The translations under genes and the position numbers were made by a program. Below, one piece after another: positions 17,816 through 27,493 of a stretch of DNA of 64,000 nt. Within the stretch, counting starts at the first letter, position 1, and each line of letters opens with the position of its first letter. The notes beneath the pieces are model-generated. The model saw only the letters and a list, made by a program, of their open reading frames with translations, did not search any database and was not told the DNA's origin. Source of the DNA: CAXMMR01 sp965198995 (GTDB taxonomy: Bacteria; Pseudomonadota; Alphaproteobacteria; Acetobacterales; Acetobacteraceae); contig CBDAQG010000002.1 in assembly GCA_965198995.1 (NCBI GenBank), positions 2,170,001-2,234,000 on the forward strand, in the 5' to 3' direction.

Positions 17816-17892
17816 TGGCAGGGGTGGAGGGTCTCGAACCCCCAGCCTCCGGTTTTGGAGACCGGCGCTCTAGCCAATTGAGCTACACCCCT
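17816..17892 (-). tRNA. tRNA-Trp (CCA anticodon), CCA tail encoded
   Basis: On the minus strand the acceptor arm AGGGGTG pairs with CACCCCT. The D-arm contains TAGCTCAATTGG, the anticodon loop is CTCCAAA (anticodon CCA), and the T-arm contains GGGTTCGAGACCC. Discriminator G and an encoded CCA follow. Its position upstream of secE agrees. Confidence 0.95.
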
Positions 17893-18096
17893 GCACGACC
17901 GTCTCACGGGCGCCTGCCGTCCCGCCAAAGACGCAAGCGAACAGTGACCGGGCAGGCGGCGTAAAGATTATGACGCGTGCCGCATGTCAAGGGCCGCCAC
18001 CAACCGCGCCCGCGCCGTCGCAACCTCGGCAAGCGCGCTAAACGGCGGCGGATGCTTGCCGTCGCCGGCCTTTCCCGGCAGGATCAGGCGCGCCGA

Positions 18097-18170
18097 GCGG
18101 GCGTAGCATAGTGGTAATGCTCCAGCCTTCCAAGCTGGCTAGGAGGGTTCGATTCCCTTCGCCCGCTCCA
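18097..18170 (+). tRNA. tRNA-Gly (TCC anticodon), CCA tail encoded
   Basis: The acceptor stem GCGGGCG pairs with CGCCCGC. The D-arm contains TAGCATAGTGGTAATGC, the anticodon loop is CTTCCAA (TCC), and the T-arm is GGGTTCGATTCCC. Discriminator T is followed by CCA. Confidence 0.95.
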
Positions 18171-18360
18171 CGCCACCCTCATCGCACGCCGTCTCCCGCC
18201 ACGCCGGCAACAGGCCGACAAGCTCACGGCGGCGTGACATTTTATCTACAGAGTCAGCTTCCATCTCACCTTCACGCAGCCGCGCAAGCAACTGAGCTCG
18301 CTCGGCTGTGCCTGCAACGTCTCACGCGATGACGCAAACCCGTCAACGAAAGAAAGCGCC

Positions 18361-18403
18361 GTGTGAAACGTATCACACCCGCTGTGGCAGAGATCCTGTA
18401 AAA
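18361..18403 (+). promoter_or_regulatory. CRP-type operator with class II spaced -10 element
   Basis: GTGTGAAACGTATCACAC at 18361-18378 contains an exact TGTGA-N6-TCACA palindrome. A -10-like TGTAAA lies at 18398-18403. A start near 18410 would place the operator centre at about -41, the class II activator position. The target would be the gene at 18435. The rest of 18171-18434 shows nothing else I recognise. Confidence 0.7.
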
Positions 18404-18434
18404 CCCCTGGCAAGCAAGGGGCGCAGGGACGGAC

Positions 18435-18863
18435 ATGCCTTTCTCGACCATCACCTCGTCAAGTCGGCCAACCACCCTGGCGGCCCGCTTGGACGTGCCG
18501 GCCGGACATGCCTCCTGTGCCGGCACCGCGCTGCCCGGCCGCAGCGGCATCGTCGTCGCCTTCACCGCGCGGGCCGAGCACCGGCTGCACCTGACGATGC
18601 GCGACCGGCTCAGCGTCGCGCACTGGAACGCCGCGCTGCCGCTCGGCTCCTACCGCCTGGTCATCCACCCGCACCTCCCCGGCGACCCGCCGGAACTCGG
18701 CGACATGGCGCTGGTCTACCGCCCGGCCGACCCCTGGGCAGCCTGGGGGTTCACGCGCCAGGGCGAACGCATCCTCGCCTGGAACTGCGTCACCGGCATC
18801 GACGCCGGCCGGTTTGCGGAGATGGACGAGGCGCTGACGACGGTGCTTCGCACAGCGATGTAA
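18435..18863 (+). CDS. Hypothetical protein, possibly CRP-regulated
   Basis: A 142-residue soluble protein not recognised. It has no signal peptide, membrane segment or obvious motif. The ATG follows a purine-rich AGGGACGG site. The middle (HLTMRDRLSVAHWNAALPLGSYRLVIHPHLP) looks like a compact alpha/beta fold. Three cysteines are scattered. The gene stands alone between tRNA-Gly and the 3' end of accC, and has a strong CRP-like operator 57 bp upstream. Its stop is followed at once by a family B arm. Confidence 0.65.
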   Translation: MPFSTITSSSRPTTLAARLDVPAGHASCAGTALPGRSGIVVAFTARAEHRLHLTMRDRLSVAHWNAALPLGSYRLVIHPHLPGDPPELGDMALVYRPADPWAAWGFTRQGERILAWNCVTGIDAGRFAEMDEALTTVLRTAM

Positions 18864-18865
18864 GC

Positions 18866-18908
18866 GAGGGTTCTTTTCTGAAAAAAGAATCAAAAAACTC
18901 TTGCTCGC
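18866..18908. repeat. Family B palindromic arm, single
   Basis: GCGAGGGTTCTTTTCTG, AAAAAAGAAT and CAAAAAACTCTTGCTCG in series match the left arm of the family B elements. The arm lies between the stop at 18863 (+) and the accC stop at 18939 (-), a convergent junction, and could form a terminator hairpin. Confidence 0.75.
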
Positions 18909-18938
18909 CGGTGACTGCCGCAGCAGCGTCTCTCTTCC

Positions 18939-20309
18939 CTACTGACCGCCGGCGACGAAATCCTCCAGCCAGTGGATCGTATAATCCCCTCGCTGAAACG
19001 CCGGCGCCTCGATGATGCGCTGATGCAACGGCAACGTCGTCTTGATACCGAGCACCGCGAACTCCTCCAGCGCCCGCCGCAACCGGGCGATCGCCTCCGG
19101 CCGCGTCGGCGCATGCACGATCAGCTTGGCGACCATGCTGTCATAGTGCGAGGGCACCCGGTAGCCGGCGTACAGCGCCGAATCCACCCGCACCCCAAGC
19201 CCGCCCGGCGCATGGAACACCTGCACCACGCCCGGCGTCGGCATGAAGGTCTCAGGGTCCTCGGCGGTCACCCGACATTCGATCGCATGGCCGGAGAAGC
19301 GGATGTCGGCCTGGCCGTAGCCGAGCTGCGCGCCGGCGGCGAGCCGGATCTGCTCGCGCACCAGGTCGACGTTGCACACCATCTCGGTCACCGGATGCTC
19401 GACCTGCAGGCGGGTGTTCATTTCGATGAAGGCGAACTGGCCGTCCTGGTAGAGGAACTCCAGCGTGCCGGCATTGCGGTAGCCGAGCTGGCGCAGCGCC
19501 GCCGTCGCCGTGGCGCCGATGGCGTCGCGCTGGTCCGCGGTCAGGGCGGGCGAGCCGGCCTCCTCCAGCAGCTTCTGATGGCGGCGCTGCAGCGAGCAGT
19601 CCCGCTCGCCAAAATGCACCACGTTGCCGTAATTATCCGCCAGCACCTGCAGCTCGATGTGGCGCGGCCGGTCGAGATACTTCTCGAGATACACCTCGTC
19701 GTTGCCGAACGCCGCCTTGGCCTCGGTCCGGGCGACGCGCCACGCCTCCTCGATCTCGTCCTCGCCGAGCGCCACCTTCATGCCCCGCCCGCCGCCGCCC
19801 GCCGCCGCCTTGATCAGCACCGGATAGCCGATCTCGGCCGCGACCCGCCGCGCCTCAGCCAGATCCGACAGCGCCCCGGCCGAGCCCGCGACCAGCGGCA
19901 CGCCGAGCGAGGCCATCGCGCTCTTGGCGGTGATCTTGTCGCCCATGATGCGGATGTGGTCGGGCGACGGGCCGATGAAGGTGATGCCGTGCGCCTCCAC
20001 CATCTCGGCAAAGCCCGCGTTCTCCGACAGGAAGCCGTAGCCGGGATGGATCGCATCAGCCCCGGTGATCAGCGCCGCCGAGAGCAGGCTCGTCGTGTTG
20101 AGGTAGCTGCCCGCCGCCGGCGGCGGCCCGATGCAGACGCTCTCGTCGGCCAGCCGCACATGCATCGCCTCGGCATCGGCGGTCGAATGCACCGCCACCG
20201 TTGGAATGCCGAGCTCCCGGCAGGCGCGATGCACCCGCAACGCGATCTCGCCACGGTTGGCGATCAGGATCTTGCGAAACAGCGGTGCCGTGTCGGCAGC
20301 CTCAGCCAT
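18939..20309 (-). CDS. accC: Acetyl-CoA carboxylase, biotin carboxylase subunit
   Basis: Carboxylates the biotin of AccB with bicarbonate and ATP, the first half of malonyl-CoA synthesis. The 456-residue ATP-grasp protein shows KILIANRGEIALRVHRACRELG, DAIHPGYGFLSENAGFAE, AAAGGGGRGMKV (glycine-rich loop), EKYLDRPRHIELQVLAD, ERDCSLQRRHQKLLEE and EMNTRLQVEHPVTE. The start at 20309 overlaps the end of accB by 8 nt, so translation is coupled. Confidence 0.98.
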   Translation of the reverse strand: MAEAADTAPLFRKILIANRGEIALRVHRACRELGIPTVAVHSTADAEAMHVRLADESVCIGPPPAAGSYLNTTSLLSAALITGADAIHPGYGFLSENAGFAEMVEAHGITFIGPSPDHIRIMGDKITAKSAMASLGVPLVAGSAGALSDLAEARRVAAEIGYPVLIKAAAGGGGRGMKVALGEDEIEEAWRVARTEAKAAFGNDEVYLEKYLDRPRHIELQVLADNYGNVVHFGERDCSLQRRHQKLLEEAGSPALTADQRDAIGATATAALRQLGYRNAGTLEFLYQDGQFAFIEMNTRLQVEHPVTEMVCNVDLVREQIRLAAGAQLGYGQADIRFSGHAIECRVTAEDPETFMPTPGVVQVFHAPGGLGVRVDSALYAGYRVPSHYDSMVAKLIVHAPTRPEAIARLRRALEEFAVLGIKTTLPLHQRIIEAPAFQRGDYTIHWLEDFVAGGQ

Positions 20310-20757
20310 CGATCACCATCAGCACCTCGCCGTACTCCACCGGCGCACCGGTGGCGATCAGGACGTGCCGCAGGACGCCGGATTTCGGCGCCTTGATCTG
20401 GTTGAAGGTCTTCATCGCCTCGATCAGCAACAGCGTCTGCCCGGCCGCCACCGGCTGCCCCGGCAGCGCGAACGCCGCCGCCCCCGGCTCCGGCGACAGG
20501 TAGGCGACACCCACCAGCGGGCTCTTCACCGCGCCGGGATGACGGCTGTAGTCGTCCGCCTCATCCACCAGCATGACGGCCTCGGCCGGGCTGCCCGCCG
20601 CCGCCGCCGGCACCACGGCGCTCACCGCCGGCGCATGCGCGCGCACGACACGCAGCCGGCTGTCCTTGTCGGCGATCTCGATCTCGGTAAGGCCGGTCTC
20701 GTTGAGGATCGCCGCCAGCGCCCTGATCGCCTCGGCGTCGACCGGCGGTCGGCTCAT
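20302..20757 (-). CDS. accB: Acetyl-CoA carboxylase biotin carboxyl carrier protein
   Basis: Carries the biotin that shuttles carboxyl groups from AccC to the carboxyltransferase. 151 residues: an N-terminal helical region (IRALAAILNETGLTEIEI), an Ala/Pro linker, and the biotinyl domain from SPLVGVAYLSPEPG on. The acceptor Lys is K116 in IEAMKTFNQIKAP; the usual AMKM has become AMKT, which keeps the essential Met-Lys. ATGA overlaps at both ends tie aroQ, accB and accC into one operon. Confidence 0.97.
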   Translation of the reverse strand: MSRPPVDAEAIRALAAILNETGLTEIEIADKDSRLRVVRAHAPAVSAVVPAAAAGSPAEAVMLVDEADDYSRHPGAVKSPLVGVAYLSPEPGAAAFALPGQPVAAGQTLLLIEAMKTFNQIKAPKSGVLRHVLIATGAPVEYGEVLMVIDG

Positions 20758-21236
20758 CGCGCCATCCCCCCGCTGGCGCCGGCAATATCGGGCTCGAACA
20801 GCACCAGGTCGGCGAGCGCGTCGAGCGCCAGCGCATAGCCGCGCGCCCCCAGCCCGCAGATCACCCCACGCGCCGCCTGGCTCACCAGCGACCGGCGGCG
20901 AAACGCCTCACGGCGGTGAATATTGCTCAGATGCACCTCCACGATCGGCAGCTCCACCGCCAGCAGCGCGTCCAGGATCGCCACCGACGTGGTGGAGTAA
21001 CCCGCCGGGTTGATGACGATGCCGCTGGCGACGCCCCGGCAGCCCTGGATCCAGGTCACCAGCTCGCCTTCGAGGTTGCTCTGGCGGAAGTCGATCGCGA
21101 GCCCCAGCGCCTCGGCGGTCTCGGCGCACAGCGTCTCGACGTCGTCGAGCGTCGCGCTGCCGTAGATCGCCGGCTCACGGGTGCCGAGCAGGTTGAGGTT
21201 GGGGCCGTTCAGGACGGCGATCAGCGGCATTGCCAT
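20754..21236 (-). CDS. aroQ: 3-dehydroquinate dehydratase, type II
   Basis: Third step of the shikimate pathway, a cytosolic dodecamer. The 160-residue protein has LNGPNLNLLGTREPAIYG, the active-site Tyr in that loop, FRQSNLEGELVTWIQ, INPAGYSTTSVAILDAL, VEVHLSNIHRREAFR and the Arg region FRRRSLVSQAARGVICGLG. The start is MAMPLIAV (ATG 21236); ATG 21230 is an equal alternative. It is first in the aroQ-accB-accC operon, a common alphaproteobacterial arrangement. Confidence 0.97.
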   Translation of the reverse strand: MAMPLIAVLNGPNLNLLGTREPAIYGSATLDDVETLCAETAEALGLAIDFRQSNLEGELVTWIQGCRGVASGIVINPAGYSTTSVAILDALLAVELPIVEVHLSNIHRREAFRRRSLVSQAARGVICGLGARGYALALDALADLVLFEPDIAGASGGMAR

Positions 21237-21319
21237 GGTCGAGGCGCCGTAGCACGAGGCGGCAGGCGAAGCAAAAAACGCCCACCCGGGAAGGTCGACG
21301 CCGCACCCACCGCCGAAAC

Positions 21320-21368
21320 GAGCAAACGTTCTTTGCGTCTTTTTTTCAAAAAAGAACCCTTCCTTGCG
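21320..21368. repeat. Family B palindromic arm, single, opposite orientation
   Basis: GAGCAAACGTTCTTTGCG, TCTTTTTTTCAAAAAAGAAC and CCTTCCTTGCG resemble a right arm of family B. It sits in the divergent region between aroQ and the GH63-like gene, unlike most other copies. Confidence 0.7.
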
Positions 21369-21411
21369 TCCCACCAAAGCCTTATCAGCCGCCTCGCATC
21401 CGGAGCCAGGC

Positions 21412-24072
<2,661 letters not shown>

Positions 24073-24084
24073 GCAAGGCGTCAG

Positions 24085-24289
24085 CAAGGCCAGGGGCTTT
24101 GCCCCTGGACCCCATTAAAGGCGAAGCCTTTAAAATCCATCTTTTAAGAAGCGCCAAGCTGCAGCCTGTAACTTCAAACTAGTTCCGCAGCAGCTGATTA
24201 AATGCCATATAGTTTCGATAATACATCTAATTAATGGATTTTAAAGGCTCCGCCTTTAATGGGGTCAAGGGGCAAAGCCCCTTGCCTTA
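24085..24289. repeat. Two inverted family A arms around an AT-rich spacer
   Basis: The left arm (about 24085-24148) contains CAGGGGCTTTGCCCCTG and TTAAAGGCGAAGCCTTTAA. The right arm (about 24234-24289) contains TTAAAGGCTCCGCCTTTAA and AAGGGGCAAAGCCCCTT in mirror order. About 85 bp of unusually AT-rich sequence lies between. The structure fills a convergent junction and overlaps the ctpA stop. Confidence 0.88.
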
Positions 24290-25657
24290 CCGTGCCGCAT
24301 CCGTCGTCGGCTGCATCGCCGCCACCACCTTCAGCGCCTGCTGCAACTGAAAGTCCGTCCCCGGCTTCGCCCGATCGAATTTCGGCCAATCCGCCGGCGG
24401 CTCGTTCGGGATCGCCGACATCGCCGCCGGCAGGTCGGTATGGGTTGCCGCCGGCGGCGTGTTGGTCGGCTGCTTCAGCGCATGGATCAGGTCGCCCTCG
24501 CGGTCCGGCAACATGTCCTGCTCGCCATGCTCCTCCTTCACCGGGATGTCGGGCAGGATGCCGGCCGCCTGGATGGAGCGCCCCGACGGCGTGTAGTACA
24601 GCGCCGTCGTCAGCACCAGGCCGCCATCATCGCCGATCGGCATCAGCGTCTGCACGGAGCCCTTGCCGAACGAGCGGGTGCCGAGCACGAGCGCCCGGCG
24701 ATGGTCCTGCAGCGCCCCGGCGACGATCTCGCTCGCCGAGGCGGTGCCGCCATTGACCAGCACCACCACCGGCAGCCCGCCGGTCATGTCGCTGCCCTTG
24801 GCATACCAGCGCTGGCTGTCCGCCTCGTGCCGCGCCCGCGTCGAGACCACCTCGCCGCTTGGGATGAAGTCGTCGCAGATGTTGATCGCCTGGTCGAGCA
24901 GCCCGCCCGGATCGTTGCGCAGGTCGAGCACCAGCCCGTCCGGGTGTCCGCCGCCGGTCGCCTGCAGCTTGCTCCACGCGCCGTGCAGCTCCGCCTCCGC
25001 CTGCGCGTCGAACTCGGCCAGCCGGATATAGGCGGTCTTCCCATACATCGCCGACTTGACCACCGGCACATGGATCACCTCGCGCGTCAGCTTGATCTCG
25101 AGCGGCGCCGGCACCGCGCTGCGCTTGACGGTGAGGCTGACGACGCTGTCCGGCGGCCCGCGCATCCGATCGACCGCATCGTTCAGCGTCATCCCCTCGA
25201 CGCTCTTGCCGTCGATGCCGAGGATGAGGTCGCCCGCCTTCATCCCCGCCCGCGCCGCCGGCGTCTCGTCGATCGGCGAGATCACCGTGATCAGCCCGTC
25301 GGTCTGCTGCACCTCCAGCCCGAGCCCGCCGAAATGGCCGCTGATCTGCGTTTGCCGCTCGTTGAACTGCTTCGGCGTGAGATAGGCGCTGTGCGGATCA
25401 AGCCCGCTCACCATGCCGTTCAGCGCGTTGTGGACGAGGTCGTCCGAGGCCACGGGATGCACGTAGTCGGTGCGCACCCGCTCGAACACGGTGCCGAACA
25501 GGTCGAGCATGTGAAAGGTCGCGGCGTCGGCGCCGGGCCGGTCGTCGGCGCGCGCCGCCTGCAGCCCGGTCGCGCGGCCGAGCAGGTGCGCCGCCGGCGG
25601 CAGCGCCAGGCCCACCGCGATCCCGGCGCCCAGCAGCAGCCCAGCTCGTTGTCTCAT
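24287..25657 (-). CDS. ctpA: C-terminal processing periplasmic protease, S41 family
   Basis: 456 residues with an N-terminal membrane anchor or signal (LLLGAGIAVGLALPPAAHLL). A PDZ domain follows (about 105-190, GGLGLEVQQTDGLITVISPI and AGMKAGDLILGIDGKSVEG). The S41 protease domain has nucleophile S307 in NGGTASASEIV and general base K332 in TRSFGKGSVQT. It cleaves C-terminal tails of envelope proteins. The start at 25657 has GGGAGG at proper spacing; an ATG 12 nt upstream does not. The Pro/Thr tail after residue 400 is low complexity. Confidence 0.95.
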   Translation of the reverse strand: MRQRAGLLLGAGIAVGLALPPAAHLLGRATGLQAARADDRPGADAATFHMLDLFGTVFERVRTDYVHPVASDDLVHNALNGMVSGLDPHSAYLTPKQFNERQTQISGHFGGLGLEVQQTDGLITVISPIDETPAARAGMKAGDLILGIDGKSVEGMTLNDAVDRMRGPPDSVVSLTVKRSAVPAPLEIKLTREVIHVPVVKSAMYGKTAYIRLAEFDAQAEAELHGAWSKLQATGGGHPDGLVLDLRNDPGGLLDQAINICDDFIPSGEVVSTRARHEADSQRWYAKGSDMTGGLPVVVLVNGGTASASEIVAGALQDHRRALVLGTRSFGKGSVQTLMPIGDDGGLVLTTALYYTPSGRSIQAAGILPDIPVKEEHGEQDMLPDREGDLIHALKQPTNTPPAATHTDLPAAMSAIPNEPPADWPKFDRAKPGTDFQLQQALKVVAAMQPTTDAAR

Positions 25658-25737
25658 CGTGCCTCCCAACGCCGCGGCGATCAGCCGGGCACGATGATAG
25701 GCGGCCGGCTCTCCGCTGACCAGCAGACTGCGGAGAC

Positions 25738-25975
25738 AGAAAGGCCAGGAGCTCTGCTCCCGGACCTCGTCACGCGCCAGCGTGCATTCGCACGATGCGG
25801 CGGCGCCCCCAGACCCGCATCCGGTTGGAGTCTAACGGGGGTCTTTCTTGCTTGGCGAAGCCATTCAATCCCGCTTCCAACGGCATGGATCTCGCCTGCG
25901 AGTCATGGATAAGAAATGGATTTTAAAGGCTTGGCCTTTAATGGGTCCAGGGCAAAGCCCTGGCCTTTCTTCGTC
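25738..25975. repeat. Family A repeat, full-length
   Basis: AAGGCCAGGAGCTCTGCTCC, CGTCACGCGCCAGCGTG, GGCGGCGCCCCCAGACCC, CTTGGCGAAGCCATTCAA, TTTTAAAGGCTTGGCCTTTA and CCAGGGCAAAGCCCTGGCC occur in order. The rest of 25658-25990 contains no gene. It lies just 3' of the PhoR-like gene. Confidence 0.87.
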
Positions 25976-25990
25976 CGCAACCTGCCAGGC

Positions 25991-27352
25991 CTACTCACAC
26001 GGCAACCAAACGCAAAACGTCGACCCCACTCCCGCCTCGCTCTCGATCACGAGCTGCCCGCGATGGCGGTTGACGATGTGCTTCACGATCGCAAGCCCGA
26101 GCCCGGTGCCGCCGACGCTGCGGCTGCGCGCCCGATCGACCCGGTAGAACCGCTCCGTCAGCCGCGGCAGGTCGGTCTGCGGTATGCCGATGCCGTCGTC
26201 CTGCACCGCCAGCATCAGCCCGGGCCTTGGCGGCCAGCGCGTGTCCGCCGCTTCCGGCTGCGCCAACCGCAGGTGCAGCACCCCGCCCTCCCGCCCGTAC
26301 TTGATCGCGTTGTCGAGCAGGTTGTGCAGCACCTGGCTGAGCTGGTCCGGATCGCCGATCACCCGTGGCGGCGACGCCAGCGGCGTCCAGCTCAGCGTGA
26401 TCCGCCGCTCCGCCAGCCGCAGCTCGAAGGCCGCCGCCGCCCGGCTGACCAGGCCCGCAAGGTCGACCCGGTCCGACGGCGGCAGGTGCTCCGTCAGCTC
26501 CACCCGCGACAGGCTGAGCAGGTCGTCGATCAGCCGGCTCATCCGCGCCGCCTGCTCGGCCATGATGCCGAGGAAGCGCCGCTGCGCCGGCGGGTCGTCC
26601 GCCGCCGGTCCCGCCAGCGTGTCGATGAAGCCGATCAGGCTGGCCAGCGGCGTGCGCAGCTCGTGGCTCGCATTGGCGACGAAGTCCGCCCGCATCCGCT
26701 CCACCGCCCGCTCCCGCGTCCGGTCCGACAGCACGCAAACCAGCCGCCCACCATCGCCGAGCGGCGTCGCAAGCTGCAGGATCGTCGCCTGCAGCTCCCG
26801 CCGCACCGGCGCCGGCAGCACCAGGTCGGCGACCTGCGCCGCGCCGCCCTCCTCCGGCTCGGCGAGCGCCGCGTCGATCGCGACCCGCATCGCCGGATGG
26901 CGCAGCACCGCCGCCAGCTCGCCGCCGAGCACGAGCCGCGCCGCCGCATTGGTGCGCCGCACCGAACGGTCCAGCCCGAGCACCAGCAGCGGGTCCGGCA
27001 GCCGCTCGATGATCGAGGCCTCGCTGCGCAGCCGTCGCGCCACCAGCTCGGCCCGCGCCTCCAGCGCCTGCGACAGCCGGCCGAGCTCCAGCACCAGCGG
27101 ATGGTCCAGCCCCAGCACCCGCGTCGCCCGCTCGTCACGCGCCACGCCATCCGCCGCCGCCCGCAGCCGCCCCACCAGCAGCGTCAACTCCGACGCCCAG
27201 ACCAGGGCGAGCCCGTAGGCGCCAAGGACCGTGACGACAATCCCGGCAAGCCCAGGCCATAGCCGCACCGACGCCGTCTCGATCAGCACGACCAACACCG
27301 CAACCGGCGTCGCGGCAATTGCGGCGCTGTTGCGGATCAGTTGCGGGTTCAC
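25991..27352 (-). CDS. phoR: PhoR-like sensor histidine kinase
   Basis: 453 residues. Two N-terminal hydrophobic segments (IAATPVAVLVVLIE and LAGIVVTVLGAYGLALVWA) precede a PAS-like region (ERLPDPLLVLGLDRSVRRTNAAA). The dimerisation domain has the phosphoacceptor His in FVANASHELRTPLASLIGF; the ATPase domain has NLLDNAIKYG, DDGIGIP and GGTGLGLAIVKHI. The H-box and the following ADDPPAQRRFLGIM...LIDDLLSLSRVE are typical of alphaproteobacterial PhoR. No phoB or pst genes are nearby, so the name is tentative. The open frame extends to 27400, but its first residues (LLFFKKE) come from a family B arm; GTG at 27352 is the likely start. Confidence 0.82.
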   Translation of the reverse strand: MNPQLIRNSAAIAATPVAVLVVLIETASVRLWPGLAGIVVTVLGAYGLALVWASELTLLVGRLRAAADGVARDERATRVLGLDHPLVLELGRLSQALEARAELVARRLRSEASIIERLPDPLLVLGLDRSVRRTNAAARLVLGGELAAVLRHPAMRVAIDAALAEPEEGGAAQVADLVLPAPVRRELQATILQLATPLGDGGRLVCVLSDRTRERAVERMRADFVANASHELRTPLASLIGFIDTLAGPAADDPPAQRRFLGIMAEQAARMSRLIDDLLSLSRVELTEHLPPSDRVDLAGLVSRAAAAFELRLAERRITLSWTPLASPPRVIGDPDQLSQVLHNLLDNAIKYGREGGVLHLRLAQPEAADTRWPPRPGLMLAVQDDGIGIPQTDLPRLTERFYRVDRARSRSVGGTGLGLAIVKHIVNRHRGQLVIESEAGVGSTFCVWLPCE

Positions 27353-27369
27353 GGTGCGAAGGTAGAAAG

Positions 27370-27493
27370 AAAGAGCTTCTTTTTTGAAAAAAAGAAGCAA
27401 AAAACTTTTACAAACTGAGGCGGATACCGGCCGCCCGGGCTCCTATTGGACAAAAGTTTTTTGGTTCTTTTTTTCAAAAAAGAACCCCTTTCT
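27370..27493. repeat. Family B element, two facing arms
   Basis: The left arm is GCTTCTTTTTTGAAAAAAAG followed by AAGCAAAAAACTTTT. The right arm is ACAAAAGTTTTTTGG followed by TTCTTTTTTTCAAAAAAGAA. About 45 bp of GC-rich spacer lies between. It falls between the lpoA-like stop (27494) and the start of the PhoR-like gene. Confidence 0.85.

Noticed and set aside
18866..21368. Composite transposon carrying aroQ-accBC
   Set aside because: The operon is core, in its usual gene order, with host-like codon use and no transposase; the flanking arms are better read as separate repeats.
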